From positions 1 to 15,157 of the forward strand of contig JANWJM010000024.1 of assembly GCA_025449475.1 (NCBI GenBank): DNA of 15,157 bases, written 5' to 3'. The position numbers and the translations under genes are program-made. The notes beneath the pieces are model-generated. The model saw only the letters and a list, made by a program, of their open reading frames with translations. It did not search any database and was not told where the DNA came from. Source of the DNA: Thermoactinomycetaceae bacterium (GTDB lineage Bacteria > Bacillota > Bacilli > Thermoactinomycetales > Thermoactinomycetaceae). Position 1 is the first letter of the stretch, and every line of letters begins with the position of its first letter. Of this stretch, positions 1 to 6,814 are shown one piece after another.

Positions 1-407
1 AACATAGAATCAAATAACGCAACATCGATCCAATCAAAATACGATTCGATCTCCCCAACCTCCAATTTGTGATCGACATGAAATACTTTAATCATTTGAA
101 CCTATGGAAATCGTCACTTGAGATCCCGACAAAAAGAGGGAGATTCTTCACCATGCAATTGGATCGCTGAAAAGCGGAACATGGAGAGCCAACGATCGAT
201 TGTCTCCAATGTCGGATTCATAAAAACTCCCACCGTAGTAAAATCACGAGGAACGAGCTGAAGCATCTTCTTTAATTCGATCTCCTTAACGGTCCGTTTT
301 CGATTCGGTACACAAATAAATCCTAACGCATCGATATCACAAGAGATTGCCTTTTTGACATCCGAAGAAGAGCGAAGACCACAGAATTTCACGGTCGTAC
401 GTTTCAC
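1..407 (-). pseudogene. trpF: Phosphoribosylanthranilate isomerase, interrupted by two in-frame stops and cut by the window edge
   Basis: TrpF isomerises phosphoribosylanthranilate to CdRP in tryptophan synthesis. The N-terminal half is typical: KFCGLR near residue 7, GFICVP near 29, VGVFMN near 59 and IQLHGEES near 82. Translation then meets TGA at 114-116 and, four codons later, TAG at 102-104. Continuing in the same frame past both stops gives MIKVFHVDHKLEVGEIES and then WIDVALFDSM up to base 3, which are recognisable TrpF strands 5 and 6, so no frameshift is needed. The start is GTG at 405-407, overlapping the trpC stop (GTGA), so translation is probably coupled. About 70 C-terminal residues lie outside the window. 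Options are a recent pseudogene, two sequencing errors, readthrough, or a split enzyme re-initiating at ATG 93-95. Identity is secure; functional state is not. Confidence 0.88.
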
Positions 408-1183
408 TTGACACCACCGGATAACAGCTCCTCAACAGCTCGCTGATGATCCTCTTGTCTCATTAAATACTCACCGATCAGCATCCCGTCTACCTGCGTT
501 CGCTTCAGCCGTTCGATATCTTCCAAGGAATGAATACCGCTTTCCGTAATCACTGGGCGATCAGTTGAAATGGCCGGGCGAAGGCGTTCCGTTGTCGCTA
601 AATCCGTTGCAAACGTTGATAAATTCCGATTATTGATCCCAATCACATCGGCTCCACAGTGAAGAGCCGTCTCGATTTCCCGCTCATCATGAATTTCGAC
701 CAATACTTCCATTCCAAGTTCATGAGCAATTTGACAAAGCTTTGTACATCGATCATGATCGAGAATCGCCACAATTAACAATATCGCATCCGCCCCAATC
801 AACCGGCTTTCCACCAATTGACATTCATCCAATAGGAAGTCTTTCCGAAGAACCGGAATATGAACAGCTTCTTTTACTTTGGTCAACGATTCATTTTCCC
901 CATGAAAGTAAGTCCGATCGGTTAACACCGAAATCGCGCGCGCCCCCCCTTGTTCATATGCTTTAGCGATTTTCACCGGCTCAACTTGTTGACGGATCAC
1001 CCCTTTGGATGGAGAAGCTGGCTTGACCTCCGCAATAATTGAATTTCCCTCTTTTCGGATCGCAGAGGATAGCGAACGAACGGGTGCAAGCTGTTTGGCT
1101 TGCGCCCAATGTTTATCCGAAATAGTTTGTTTAAGACGTGCGATTTCCTGTTTCTTTGTTTTCACAATCTTATCCAGAAACAT
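404..1183 (-). CDS. trpC: Indole-3-glycerol phosphate synthase
   Basis: Converts CdRP to indole-3-glycerol phosphate, with loss of CO2 and water, in the cytoplasmic tryptophan pathway. The 259-residue length is normal for a single-domain TrpC. Family motifs are all present: AEVKPASPSKG at 51-61 (Glu52, Lys54, phosphate-binding Ser58), LRKDFLLD near 112-119 (catalytic Lys114), VEIHDE with Glu163, GINNRNL with Asn184, and TESGI with Glu214/Ser215. A longer reading from 1207 exists, but ATG 1181-1183 is preferred: it has AAGGAGG six bases upstream and gives the usual MFLDKIV N-terminus. It overlaps the 3' end of trpD by 14 bases and its stop overlaps the trpF start, so trpD-trpC-trpF is one translationally coupled unit. 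Confidence 0.97.
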   Translation of the reverse strand: MFLDKIVKTKKQEIARLKQTISDKHWAQAKQLAPVRSLSSAIRKEGNSIIAEVKPASPSKGVIRQQVEPVKIAKAYEQGGARAISVLTDRTYFHGENESLTKVKEAVHIPVLRKDFLLDECQLVESRLIGADAILLIVAILDHDRCTKLCQIAHELGMEVLVEIHDEREIETALHCGADVIGINNRNLSTFATDLATTERLRPAISTDRPVITESGIHSLEDIERLKRTQVDGMLIGEYLMRQEDHQRAVEELLSGGVK

Positions 1184-2198
1184 TTGAAACCTCCTTTGCC
1201 GTTTCAATCATTTCGGTCAACTTCTGCAGCGCTTTCCCTTGATCGATTAGCCTTTCAGCCATTCGTACGCCTTCTTCTATATTCTCTACGCGATCCGCGA
1301 TATATAGCACAGCGCCCGCATTCAAAACCACAACATCCCGGGCAACACTTTTTTCTCCTTCCAAGATACGCCGTATGATCGCCGCATTTGTCGCCGGATC
1401 TCCACCGATCATCTCTTCTTTCTTGCCAGCGGTTAATCCTACTTGTTCCGGATCCAGCTCATAAGTGACGACGTTACCTTGATTCAACTCGCTCACTCGG
1501 GTTCTTCCCGCAATTGAAATCTCATCCAGTCCATCATAACTAGAAACAACCAATGCTTTCTTCGTTCCTAACGCCGAAAGTACTTCGGCGATGACAGGAG
1601 TCAGTTTGGGATCATAGACCCCTAATAACTGTCGAGTGACACCCGCCGGATTGGATAAAGGTCCGAGCAAATTAAAGAACGTACGAAAACCTAGTTCTCT
1701 CCGAATCGGCATCACATGCTTCATTGCGGTATGAAACAAGGGTGCAAACAGAAAACAGATTCCCGTCTTAGAAAACAAACGCTCCGCAGACTTAGCATCA
1801 AATTCGATGTCAATTCCCAAAGCTTCCAAAACGTCTGCGCTTCCGCATTTGCTGGATGCAGCACGATTCCCATGTTTGGCAACGGGAACATCAGCTGCCG
1901 AAGCAACAATGGCTGCTGCCGTGGAAATATTGAATGTATTTGACCCATCGCCACCTGTCCCGCACGTATCGACGGCATCCGTAAATAATGGATGATGAAC
2001 GCGTGTCGCATGCGCTCGCATTGCTTCAGTAAACCCGATCAGCTCTTCCACAGATTCTCCCTTCATGCGAAGAGCCGTGAGAAAACTGGCGATCTTTACG
2101 GGTGATGCCTGACCAGACATCATCTCATTCATCACATCTTTGGCTTCACTCTGGGTTAAGGATGCACCATTCACAACCTTCTGTAATAACACTTCCAT
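1170..2198 (-). CDS. trpD: Anthranilate phosphoribosyltransferase
   Basis: Transfers phosphoribose from PRPP to anthranilate, the second step of the tryptophan branch. It is full length (342 residues) with the diagnostic glycine-rich PRPP loop DTCGTGGDGSNTFNIST at 77-93 and the KHGNRAASSKCGSADVLEALG region around 108-128. Start ATG 2196-2198 has AAGGGGG nine bases upstream. That ribosome-binding site can be sequestered by an upstream complement (see the leader). In B. subtilis trpE lies between aroH and trpD; here trpD is the first structural gene after the attenuator, so it and the coupled trpC and trpF should respond directly to tryptophan-bound TRAP. No trpE remnant is visible upstream. 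Confidence 0.97.
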   Translation of the reverse strand: MEVLLQKVVNGASLTQSEAKDVMNEMMSGQASPVKIASFLTALRMKGESVEELIGFTEAMRAHATRVHHPLFTDAVDTCGTGGDGSNTFNISTAAAIVASAADVPVAKHGNRAASSKCGSADVLEALGIDIEFDAKSAERLFSKTGICFLFAPLFHTAMKHVMPIRRELGFRTFFNLLGPLSNPAGVTRQLLGVYDPKLTPVIAEVLSALGTKKALVVSSYDGLDEISIAGRTRVSELNQGNVVTYELDPEQVGLTAGKKEEMIGGDPATNAAIIRRILEGEKSVARDVVVLNAGAVLYIADRVENIEEGVRMAERLIDQGKALQKLTEMIETAKEVSNVSG

Positions 2199-2200
2199 GT

Positions 2201-2274
2201 ATCGATTCCCCCTTATTGATGTTATGGCTTTGCACTTCAGTTTGATGAGTTTCTATGAGAATGGAGGGATCGAT
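2201..2274 (-). promoter_or_regulatory. Hairpin able to sequester the trpD ribosome-binding site
   Basis: The RNA segment AUCGAUCCCUC (2264-2274) can pair with GGGGGAAUCGAU (2201-2212), giving eleven pairs with one bulged A and one G-U. This hides the AAGGGGG site of trpD. The base next to it, segment 2255-2265, is complementary over 11 bases to 2364-2374 in the TRAP site. Free leader could therefore open the ribosome-binding site, while TRAP binding would let the blocking hairpin form, as described for B. subtilis trpE. Confidence 0.65.
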
Positions 2275-2283
2275 CCATCATCG

Positions 2284-2320
2284 AAAAAATACAAAAAAGT
2301 CAAAGCAGATCGCTTTGACT
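2284..2320 (-). terminator. Tryptophan-controlled attenuator terminator
   Basis: A nine-base-pair stem (2298-2306 with 2312-2320, AGUCAAAGC with GCUUUGACU) closes a five-base loop and is followed by UUUUUUGUAUUUUUU on the minus strand. Its 3' arm and loop contain UCUGCUU, complementary to AAGCAGA inside the TRAP site, so terminator and antiterminator exclude each other. Confidence 0.88.
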
Positions 2321-2398
2321 GACATTTCGGCATGTTTTACCTCAGCTCTGCTTCACTCAACTATCCATTCTCATCTCATCATGACCTAAGCTATCTTA

Positions 2399-2428
2399 AC
2401 TTTAGCGAAGTCACAATTTGATTGTCAA
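2399..2428 (-). promoter_or_regulatory. Sigma-A promoter of the trp leader
   Basis: TTGACA (2423-2428) and TAAAGT (2399-2404) are separated by 18 bases on the minus strand. The -35 box begins two bases after the aroH stop codon. Transcription would start near 2391-2394, at the first NAG triplet of the TRAP site. This gives trpDCF a promoter in addition to readthrough from aroC-aroB-aroH, as in the B. subtilis supraoperon. Position and boxes are seen; activity is inferred. Confidence 0.75.
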
Positions 2429-2430
2429 TC

Positions 2431-2805
2431 TCATTTTCTTCCATTCATCAAATCAGGTCGTAGTTCAACGGCTTCTTTCAAGAACACATGTTGAATTTGA
2501 TCTTGGGGCAGATCGGTATTGACATGAATCAACAGACGAATACATTTCTCAAGCCCACCAGGCACATCCATTTCATTAGCACATAGAATAGGAACCAATG
2601 CCCAATTCGGAAGGGTACGAATCGCTTTCGCAGGAAAAGCAGCATTTAAATCTTGCGTGACCGTGATAAAAATACTGGCCACATCCTCCGACTTCAATTG
2701 ATTCTTTTCACAAATCTGCATAAACAGCTCCTTTGTCGCTGATAAAATCTGCTCTTCCTCATTAGCTGATACAGTGATCGCCCCTCTAATTCCCCTTATC
2801 TTCAT
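2431..2805 (-). CDS. aroH: Chorismate mutase, AroH class
   Basis: Rearranges chorismate to prephenate for phenylalanine and tyrosine synthesis. The 124 residues match the trimeric B. subtilis AroH fold and numbering without gaps. Arg7 (IRGIRGA), Glu78 (CANEMDVPGG) and Arg90 (KCIRLL) are kept; position 108, Tyr in B. subtilis, is Phe here (QHVFLKEAV). The VELRPDL tail is typical. The ATG overlaps the aroB stop (ATGA), so the two are coupled. It is the last gene of aroC-aroB-aroH before the TRAP leader, and the stop codon sits two bases from the trp promoter -35 box. Confidence 0.96.
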   Translation of the reverse strand: MKIRGIRGAITVSANEEEQILSATKELFMQICEKNQLKSEDVASIFITVTQDLNAAFPAKAIRTLPNWALVPILCANEMDVPGGLEKCIRLLIHVNTDLPQDQIQHVFLKEAVELRPDLMNGRK

Positions 2806-3905
2806 GAACCGACACCTCGTATCTGAGCAATAACTTCTTGAATCTCTTTTTCAGGTATTCCTCGAACGAGTTCAACTTTCCCAATCTCTTTCGCCAATAC
2901 AAACGTATATTCTCCACTTTTCACTTTTTTATCCCGTTGCATGGCGAACAACAAATCATCGATCGAACAAGGATAATGATATTTAACGGGTAACCGATAA
3001 GCACGAATCAGCTCTTCCGTCCAGTTCACTCGATCAAAGGAATATCCATAATATCTTTGGCTCAAACGGATCGCTCCTGCCATCCCAATCGCTATCGCCT
3101 CACCATGTGTATATACACGATATTGAGAGACTGATTCTAGGGCGTGCCCAATCGTATGACCGAAATTTAAGATGGCCCGCAGTCCGAGTTCTTTTTCATC
3201 TTGTGATACCACGGAAGCTTTTATCTGACAACCCCGATAAATCGCTTGTTGCAATTGTTCAGGTTCTCGGTGTAACAAGGAATCACTTGCATTCATCAAC
3301 CATTCTGCAAAGGAACGATCCCAAATCAGCCCATGCTTGATCACTTCGGCAAAGCCGGAATAAAGCTCTCTTTCGGGAAGAGAGGTAAGCACATCCATTT
3401 CAAATACCACCATCAAAGGCTGATGAAACGCACCGATATAATTTTTGGCTAGCGGATGGTTCACCCCTACTTTTCCACCTACACTGCTATCATGAGCCAG
3501 AAGGGTTGTCGGCAATTGAATAAAATCAATTCCCCTCATATAAGAGGCAGCTACAAATCCGGCTAAATCACCAATAACCCCTCCGCCCAATGCCAAGATT
3601 ACACTCTTTCGATCCATCCCAAATCTTAAACATTCACCAATCAGTTGCCCCACTTGCTGTAAATTTTTGCTCGACTCCCCCGCAGGAACTACCGATAGCC
3701 CAACCTCGTAGCCAGCGCTTTGTAATATGTTTCTAACGCGATGAGCATAGTGTGGAGCAATATTCGAATCTGTAATCATCATCAGCTTTCGCTCGGGAGT
3801 CACTCCATTTTTCTCCAACAGAGACGGAAGTTGAGGATAGATTTGAATGCCAATATAAATGGGATAAGTAGAATCTTGGGTCTGAACATATAGCGTATCC
3901 ATCAT
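2802..3905 (-). CDS. aroB: 3-dehydroquinate synthase
   Basis: Cyclises DAHP to 3-dehydroquinate, the second shikimate step, using NAD+ and a divalent metal. It is 367 residues, the usual length. Seen motifs: GESSKNL (77-82), the nucleotide-binding ALGGGVIGDLAGF (105-117), the phosphate-loop region PTTLLAHDSSVGGKVGVNHP (132-151), and the expected metal ligands Glu187 (GFAEVIKHG), His250 (NFGHTIGHALE) and His267 (THGEA). The start shares one base with the aroC stop (TAATG). Second gene of the aroC-aroB-aroH group. Confidence 0.97.
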   Translation of the reverse strand: MMDTLYVQTQDSTYPIYIGIQIYPQLPSLLEKNGVTPERKLMMITDSNIAPHYAHRVRNILQSAGYEVGLSVVPAGESSKNLQQVGQLIGECLRFGMDRKSVILALGGGVIGDLAGFVAASYMRGIDFIQLPTTLLAHDSSVGGKVGVNHPLAKNYIGAFHQPLMVVFEMDVLTSLPERELYSGFAEVIKHGLIWDRSFAEWLMNASDSLLHREPEQLQQAIYRGCQIKASVVSQDEKELGLRAILNFGHTIGHALESVSQYRVYTHGEAIAIGMAGAIRLSQRYYGYSFDRVNWTEELIRAYRLPVKYHYPCSIDDLLFAMQRDKKVKSGEYTFVLAKEIGKVELVRGIPEKEIQEVIAQIRGVGS

Positions 3906-5071
3906 TAGAAATTCAACACTCTTTCACGATAACGATGAACTTGCTCCAACAACTCATCCATGGTATCGGCTGGGAATTTTTCAAGCAAAGCCTTGGCAAT
4001 TTCCCACGCTACCACATTCTCCATCACCACACTCGCTGCAGGAACCGCACAACTATCTGATCGTTCGATACTCGCTTCAAATTCTTCCTTACGATCAATA
4101 TCCACACTCTTCAACGGTTTATATAGCGTCGGAATCGGTTTCATCACCCCTCGCACCACAATCGGTTCTCCAGTAGTCATTCCCCCTTCAAATCCGCCTA
4201 AGCGATTGGATAACCGATAAAATCCGCGCTCCTTTGACCAAGCGATCTCATCATGAACCTTTGAGCCCACTCGTTTTCCTGCTTCAAAACCAATCCCAAA
4301 TTCAACCCCTTTAAACGCATTAATACTTAGCACAGCTTGTGCAATTCTTCCATCCAATTTACGATCCCACTGAACATGACTTCCGAGCCCAACCGGAACC
4401 CCTTCAACCATGACTTCAACAATTCCCCCTAATGAATCGCCTTCCTTCTTCGCCCAATCGATCAACTTCATCATTTCTTCAGCTGCTTTTTTATCTAGAC
4501 ATCGAACAGGTGACTCTTCTGATCTTTGAATGATCTCTTCCATCGATAATCCATCCAGCCTTTGCGCTTCCACCTCTCCAATTCGAAGAACATGTCCAGC
4601 AACACGAATCTGACAGCTTTCCAAAATAAGCCGGGCAACCGCACCAACAGCCACTCTGGCAGCAGTTTCTCGCGCACTCGAACGTTCAAGCACATTTCTC
4701 ATATCACGATGATCATATTTTAATGCACCATTTAAATCCGCGTGACCGGGTCGCGGTCTCGCAATACGCCGTTTCTCCTCATCTTCGGGGTCGGGCTCAG
4801 CACTCATGATTTTCTTCCAATGTTTCCAATCTTTATTTTCGATCACTAACGTCACAGGAGCTCCAGTTGTTTTGCCAAATCGTACCCCTGATACAATCTG
4901 AACCTCATCATTTTCAATCTGCATGCGACGTCCTCGGCCATATCCCTTTTGACGACGTTGCAACTGAAAATTGATCTTCTCCTTTGAAAACGGCAAATGA
5001 CTTGGTAAACCGTCAATGATCACGGTTAATTGCGATCCATGTGACTCTCCAGCTGTTAAATATCTCATCAT
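3905..5071 (-). CDS. aroC: Chorismate synthase
   Basis: Converts EPSP to chorismate using reduced FMN; the product feeds AroH, MqnA and the tryptophan branch in this window. It is 388 residues (B. subtilis calls it AroF). Signatures in order: TAGESHG at the N-terminus, the basic RRQKGYGRGRRM segment, RPGHADLNG, ERSSARETAARVAVGA, and the C-terminal RSDSCAVPAASVVMEN. A GTG-initiated reading from 5080 exists, but that GTG lies in the ribosome-binding site AAAGGTGA; ATG 5069-5071 has correct spacing and gives the family start M(M)RYLTAGESHG. First gene of its operon, with about 230 bases to ndk upstream. Confidence 0.97.
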   Translation of the reverse strand: MMRYLTAGESHGSQLTVIIDGLPSHLPFSKEKINFQLQRRQKGYGRGRRMQIENDEVQIVSGVRFGKTTGAPVTLVIENKDWKHWKKIMSAEPDPEDEEKRRIARPRPGHADLNGALKYDHRDMRNVLERSSARETAARVAVGAVARLILESCQIRVAGHVLRIGEVEAQRLDGLSMEEIIQRSEESPVRCLDKKAAEEMMKLIDWAKKEGDSLGGIVEVMVEGVPVGLGSHVQWDRKLDGRIAQAVLSINAFKGVEFGIGFEAGKRVGSKVHDEIAWSKERGFYRLSNRLGGFEGGMTTGEPIVVRGVMKPIPTLYKPLKSVDIDRKEEFEASIERSDSCAVPAASVVMENVVAWEIAKALLEKFPADTMDELLEQVHRYRERVLNF

Positions 5072-5149
5072 TCTATTCACCTTTCTACCATCATTCTATT
5101 GTATTTTATCGCTCAAAAGTACGAAAGGGAACCAAAAATCTTGTAGAAT

Positions 5150-5158
5150 ATCATAACA
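5150..5158 (-). promoter_or_regulatory. Candidate extended -10 promoter of aroC
   Basis: The minus strand reads TGTTATGAT, an extended -10 element about 80 bases upstream of the aroC start. No good -35 hexamer stands at 16-19 bases. A perfect 15-base palindrome (5187-5201) lies just upstream, where an activator or repressor could bind. Confidence 0.4.
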
Positions 5159-5186
5159 TATTTTTGGGAACAGATCGGAAGATTTT

Positions 5187-5201
5187 GTTTGTATTACAAA
5201 C
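5187..5201. repeat. 15-base palindrome GTTTGTA-T-TACAAAC upstream of aroC
   Basis: Perfect seven-base arms around a central T, in the noncoding gap between ndk and aroC, about 32-45 bases upstream of the candidate -10 box. It looks like a dimeric regulator's operator. One such palindrome is about what chance would give in 15 kb, so its intergenic placement is the main argument. I do not recognise the regulator. Confidence 0.35.
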
Positions 5202-5270
5202 TAGTTTTAGATTTATACACCTAAACAGATCCAACTCCTATTTCCGCCCTCCGATCCGATATGAATAACT

Positions 5271-5304
5271 GGAAAAAAGAGCTCAGCTTTGGCTGAACTC
5301 TTTT
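5271..5304 (-). terminator. Terminator of ndk
   Basis: An eleven-base-pair stem with one G-U (5277-5287 with 5292-5302) and a four-base loop starts right after the ndk stop and is followed by six U on the minus strand. A short A run on the other flank could let it work in both directions. Confidence 0.85.
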
Positions 5305-5752
5305 AATAGATCCATTCATCAATTGTTTTCCTGTATTTAACCAGTTCTTCTTCCGCAAAAAAGAGGTTGATTTCTCGTTCAGCACTTTCAGCGGAATCCG
5401 AGCCATGAATGATATTCATTCCTACTTGAACACCATAATCCCCTCGTATGGTTCCAGGGAGCGCTTCAGCAGGATTGGTAGCACCCATCATTTGTCGAGC
5501 GGTTTGAATGACATTTTCTCCTTCCCATACCATCGCAAACACAGGTGAAGAAGTAATAAATTGAACAAGTTCTCCAAAAAAGGGTTTATCTCGATGTTCC
5601 CCATAATGTATTTCTGCTAATTCGGTTGGAATCACCATCAACTTCGCTGCAACGAGTTGAAAACCCTTTTGCTCAAAACGTGAAACAATATTCCCAATCA
5701 ATCCACGTTGCACACCGTCTGGTTTCACCATAATAAATGTTTTTTCCATCAT
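5303..5752 (-). CDS. ndk: Nucleoside diphosphate kinase
   Basis: Transfers the gamma-phosphate of ATP to nucleoside diphosphates through a phosphohistidine. The 149-residue length is typical. Seen: EKTFIMVKPDGVQRG at the N-terminus, the SSPVFAMVWEGENV segment, the ATNPAEALPGTIRGDYG loop and the catalytic His116 in NIIHGSDS. Two adjacent ATGs (5750-5752 and 5747-5749) follow AGGGTGA; the first matches B. subtilis MMEKTF, while the second has better spacing. It lies between hepT and aroC as in B. subtilis, but the cheR gene found there is missing. It has its own terminator; I see no convincing promoter. Confidence 0.97.
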   Translation of the reverse strand: MMEKTFIMVKPDGVQRGLIGNIVSRFEQKGFQLVAAKLMVIPTELAEIHYGEHRDKPFFGELVQFITSSPVFAMVWEGENVIQTARQMMGATNPAEALPGTIRGDYGVQVGMNIIHGSDSAESAEREINLFFAEEELVKYRKTIDEWIY

Positions 5753-5812
5753 TGATCACCCTACAATATGTACAGATTAGCAGTCCTTGGACTACAAAAC
5801 TGATTTTAACAG

Positions 5813-5829
5813 AAAAAAGCAAAACTTGC
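5813..5829 (-). terminator. Weak possible terminator after hepT
   Basis: GCAA-GUU-UUGC followed by six U on the minus strand, 14 bases past the hepT stop. The stem has only four pairs, so it is weak. The 90-base gap to ndk also holds the interrupted palindrome AGTCC-TT-GGACT (5782-5793), whose role is unknown. Confidence 0.3.
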
Positions 5830-5842
5830 GAGAACAAACCGA

Positions 5843-6814
5843 CTAGTATGAACGTTGGAGGACAAATTCAGTAATCTCATACATGGACTGTTTTTGTCGG
5901 ATTGCTGGGAGGGGTTCAATCGCTTGCAATGCTTTCTGTAAATAGCGCTTTGCTAAATTCATCGTAAATGGAATCCCACTTGAATTCTTAACCATCGAAA
6001 TCACTTGCTGGAGTGATCCGCTGGTCCCCCTGCTCTTCAAATAATTGATGATGATCTCTTTTTCCTCTTTTTGACCATGTACAAGTAAATACACGACAGG
6101 TAAGGTAACATTTCCCTGCCGAAGATCACTTCCAGCCGGTTTCCCTAACGTTTTTTCATCCCCTGTAAAATCAAGCACATCGTCAATCATCTGAAAAGCC
6201 ATTCCTACATAATAACCATATGAATAAAGCTTATTGACGATATCCGGAGAGGCTTGACAAACCACCGCTCCCAATTTACAACTAATCGCCATAAGTAATG
6301 CTGTTTTACGTTTAATACGGTGAAAATAACGTTTGATGGATGGATTCATCTGAAAAAGATCACGAATCTGTTCAATTTCACCTCGGCAAACCTCGATCAT
6401 CGTGGACGATAAGATCTGGTGAACTTCTGGAATCTCAATCTTACTCATTTCATTCAGTGCGGAAGCCAAAATATAATCACCGGTTACCATCGCTACTTGA
6501 TTATCCCACTTCTCTTTGACAGTTAACCGACCTCTTCTCGTTTTCGCATCATCAATGACATCATCATGGACTAACGTAGCCATATGAATCAATTCTAATG
6601 TAATCGCTACCCGCTTTAATTTTTCCAAATCGAAGATCCCAAAATGCCCAGACAATAAAACAAAAATGGGTCGAATGCGCTTCCCCCCTGCCAACAACAA
6701 ATGCGAAGAAGTCTTATGTAAATCGGGGTGATCCGTTTGAATCGATTGACTCAAACCTTGTTCCACTTCTTGTAGATCACTTTTTAATTCTTGATAAATA
6801 CGTTGTAAGTTCAT
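5843..6814 (-). CDS. hepT: Heptaprenyl diphosphate synthase component II (trans-prenyltransferase)
   Basis: Catalytic subunit that elongates farnesyl diphosphate with isopentenyl diphosphate to the menaquinone side chain, working with HepS. The 323 residues carry GGKRIRP (43-49), the first aspartate-rich motif DDVIDD at 84-89 followed by RRGR, and the second, DDVLD, at 211-215 followed by LGKPAGSDLRQGN. The ATG (6812-6814) follows directly on the mqnA stop, with AGGGTGA inside mqnA as ribosome-binding site, so it is coupled to mqnA. Chain length (C35) is inferred from the paired HepS and synteny, not from the sequence itself. Last gene of the menaquinone operon. Confidence 0.94.
   Translation of the reverse strand: MNLQRIYQELKSDLQEVEQGLSQSIQTDHPDLHKTSSHLLLAGGKRIRPIFVLLSGHFGIFDLEKLKRVAITLELIHMATLVHDDVIDDAKTRRGRLTVKEKWDNQVAMVTGDYILASALNEMSKIEIPEVHQILSSTMIEVCRGEIEQIRDLFQMNPSIKRYFHRIKRKTALLMAISCKLGAVVCQASPDIVNKLYSYGYYVGMAFQMIDDVLDFTGDEKTLGKPAGSDLRQGNVTLPVVYLLVHGQKEEKEIIINYLKSRGTSGSLQQVISMVKNSSGIPFTMNLAKRYLQKALQAIEPLPAIRQKQSMYEITEFVLQRSY

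Larger units (their letters stand above)
2199..2393 (-). promoter_or_regulatory. trp leader with TRAP attenuator
   Basis: In the RNA sense (minus strand) the leader opens with NAG triplets at 2391-2393 UAG, 2386-2388 UAG, 2375-2377 GAG, 2370-2372 GAG, 2361-2363 UAG, 2356-2358 GAG, 2351-2353 AAG, 2346-2348 GAG and 2341-2343 GAG. Imperfect triplets at 2365-2367 (UGG) and around 2380-2382 (AUG) bring the total to about eleven. Most spacers are two bases, the arrangement bound by the 11-subunit TRAP ring. Downstream lie an intrinsic terminator (2293-2320), a competing antiterminator (AAGCAGA at 2347-2353 with UCUGCUU at 2303-2309), and a hairpin that can cover the trpD ribosome-binding site. The model is that tryptophan-bound TRAP covers the triplets, blocks the antiterminator and allows termination. 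Confidence 0.85.

Noticed and set aside
1..120. A frameshift as the cause of the short trpF
   Set aside because: The TrpF-like sequence after the stops is in the same frame as the part before them; only substitutions are needed.
742..966. Plus-strand open frame inside trpC (and similar ones inside trpD, aroB, aroC, mqnP, hepS)
   Set aside because: All are antisense to well-conserved genes, lack ribosome-binding sites and resemble no protein.
2199..2430. A T-box or leader peptide in the trp leader
   Set aside because: No T-box sequence or Trp-codon run is present; NAG triplets explain the region better.
5782..5793. Interrupted palindrome AGTCC-TT-GGACT between hepT and ndk
   Set aside because: Arms of five bases are expected often by chance and no promoter could be placed next to it with confidence.
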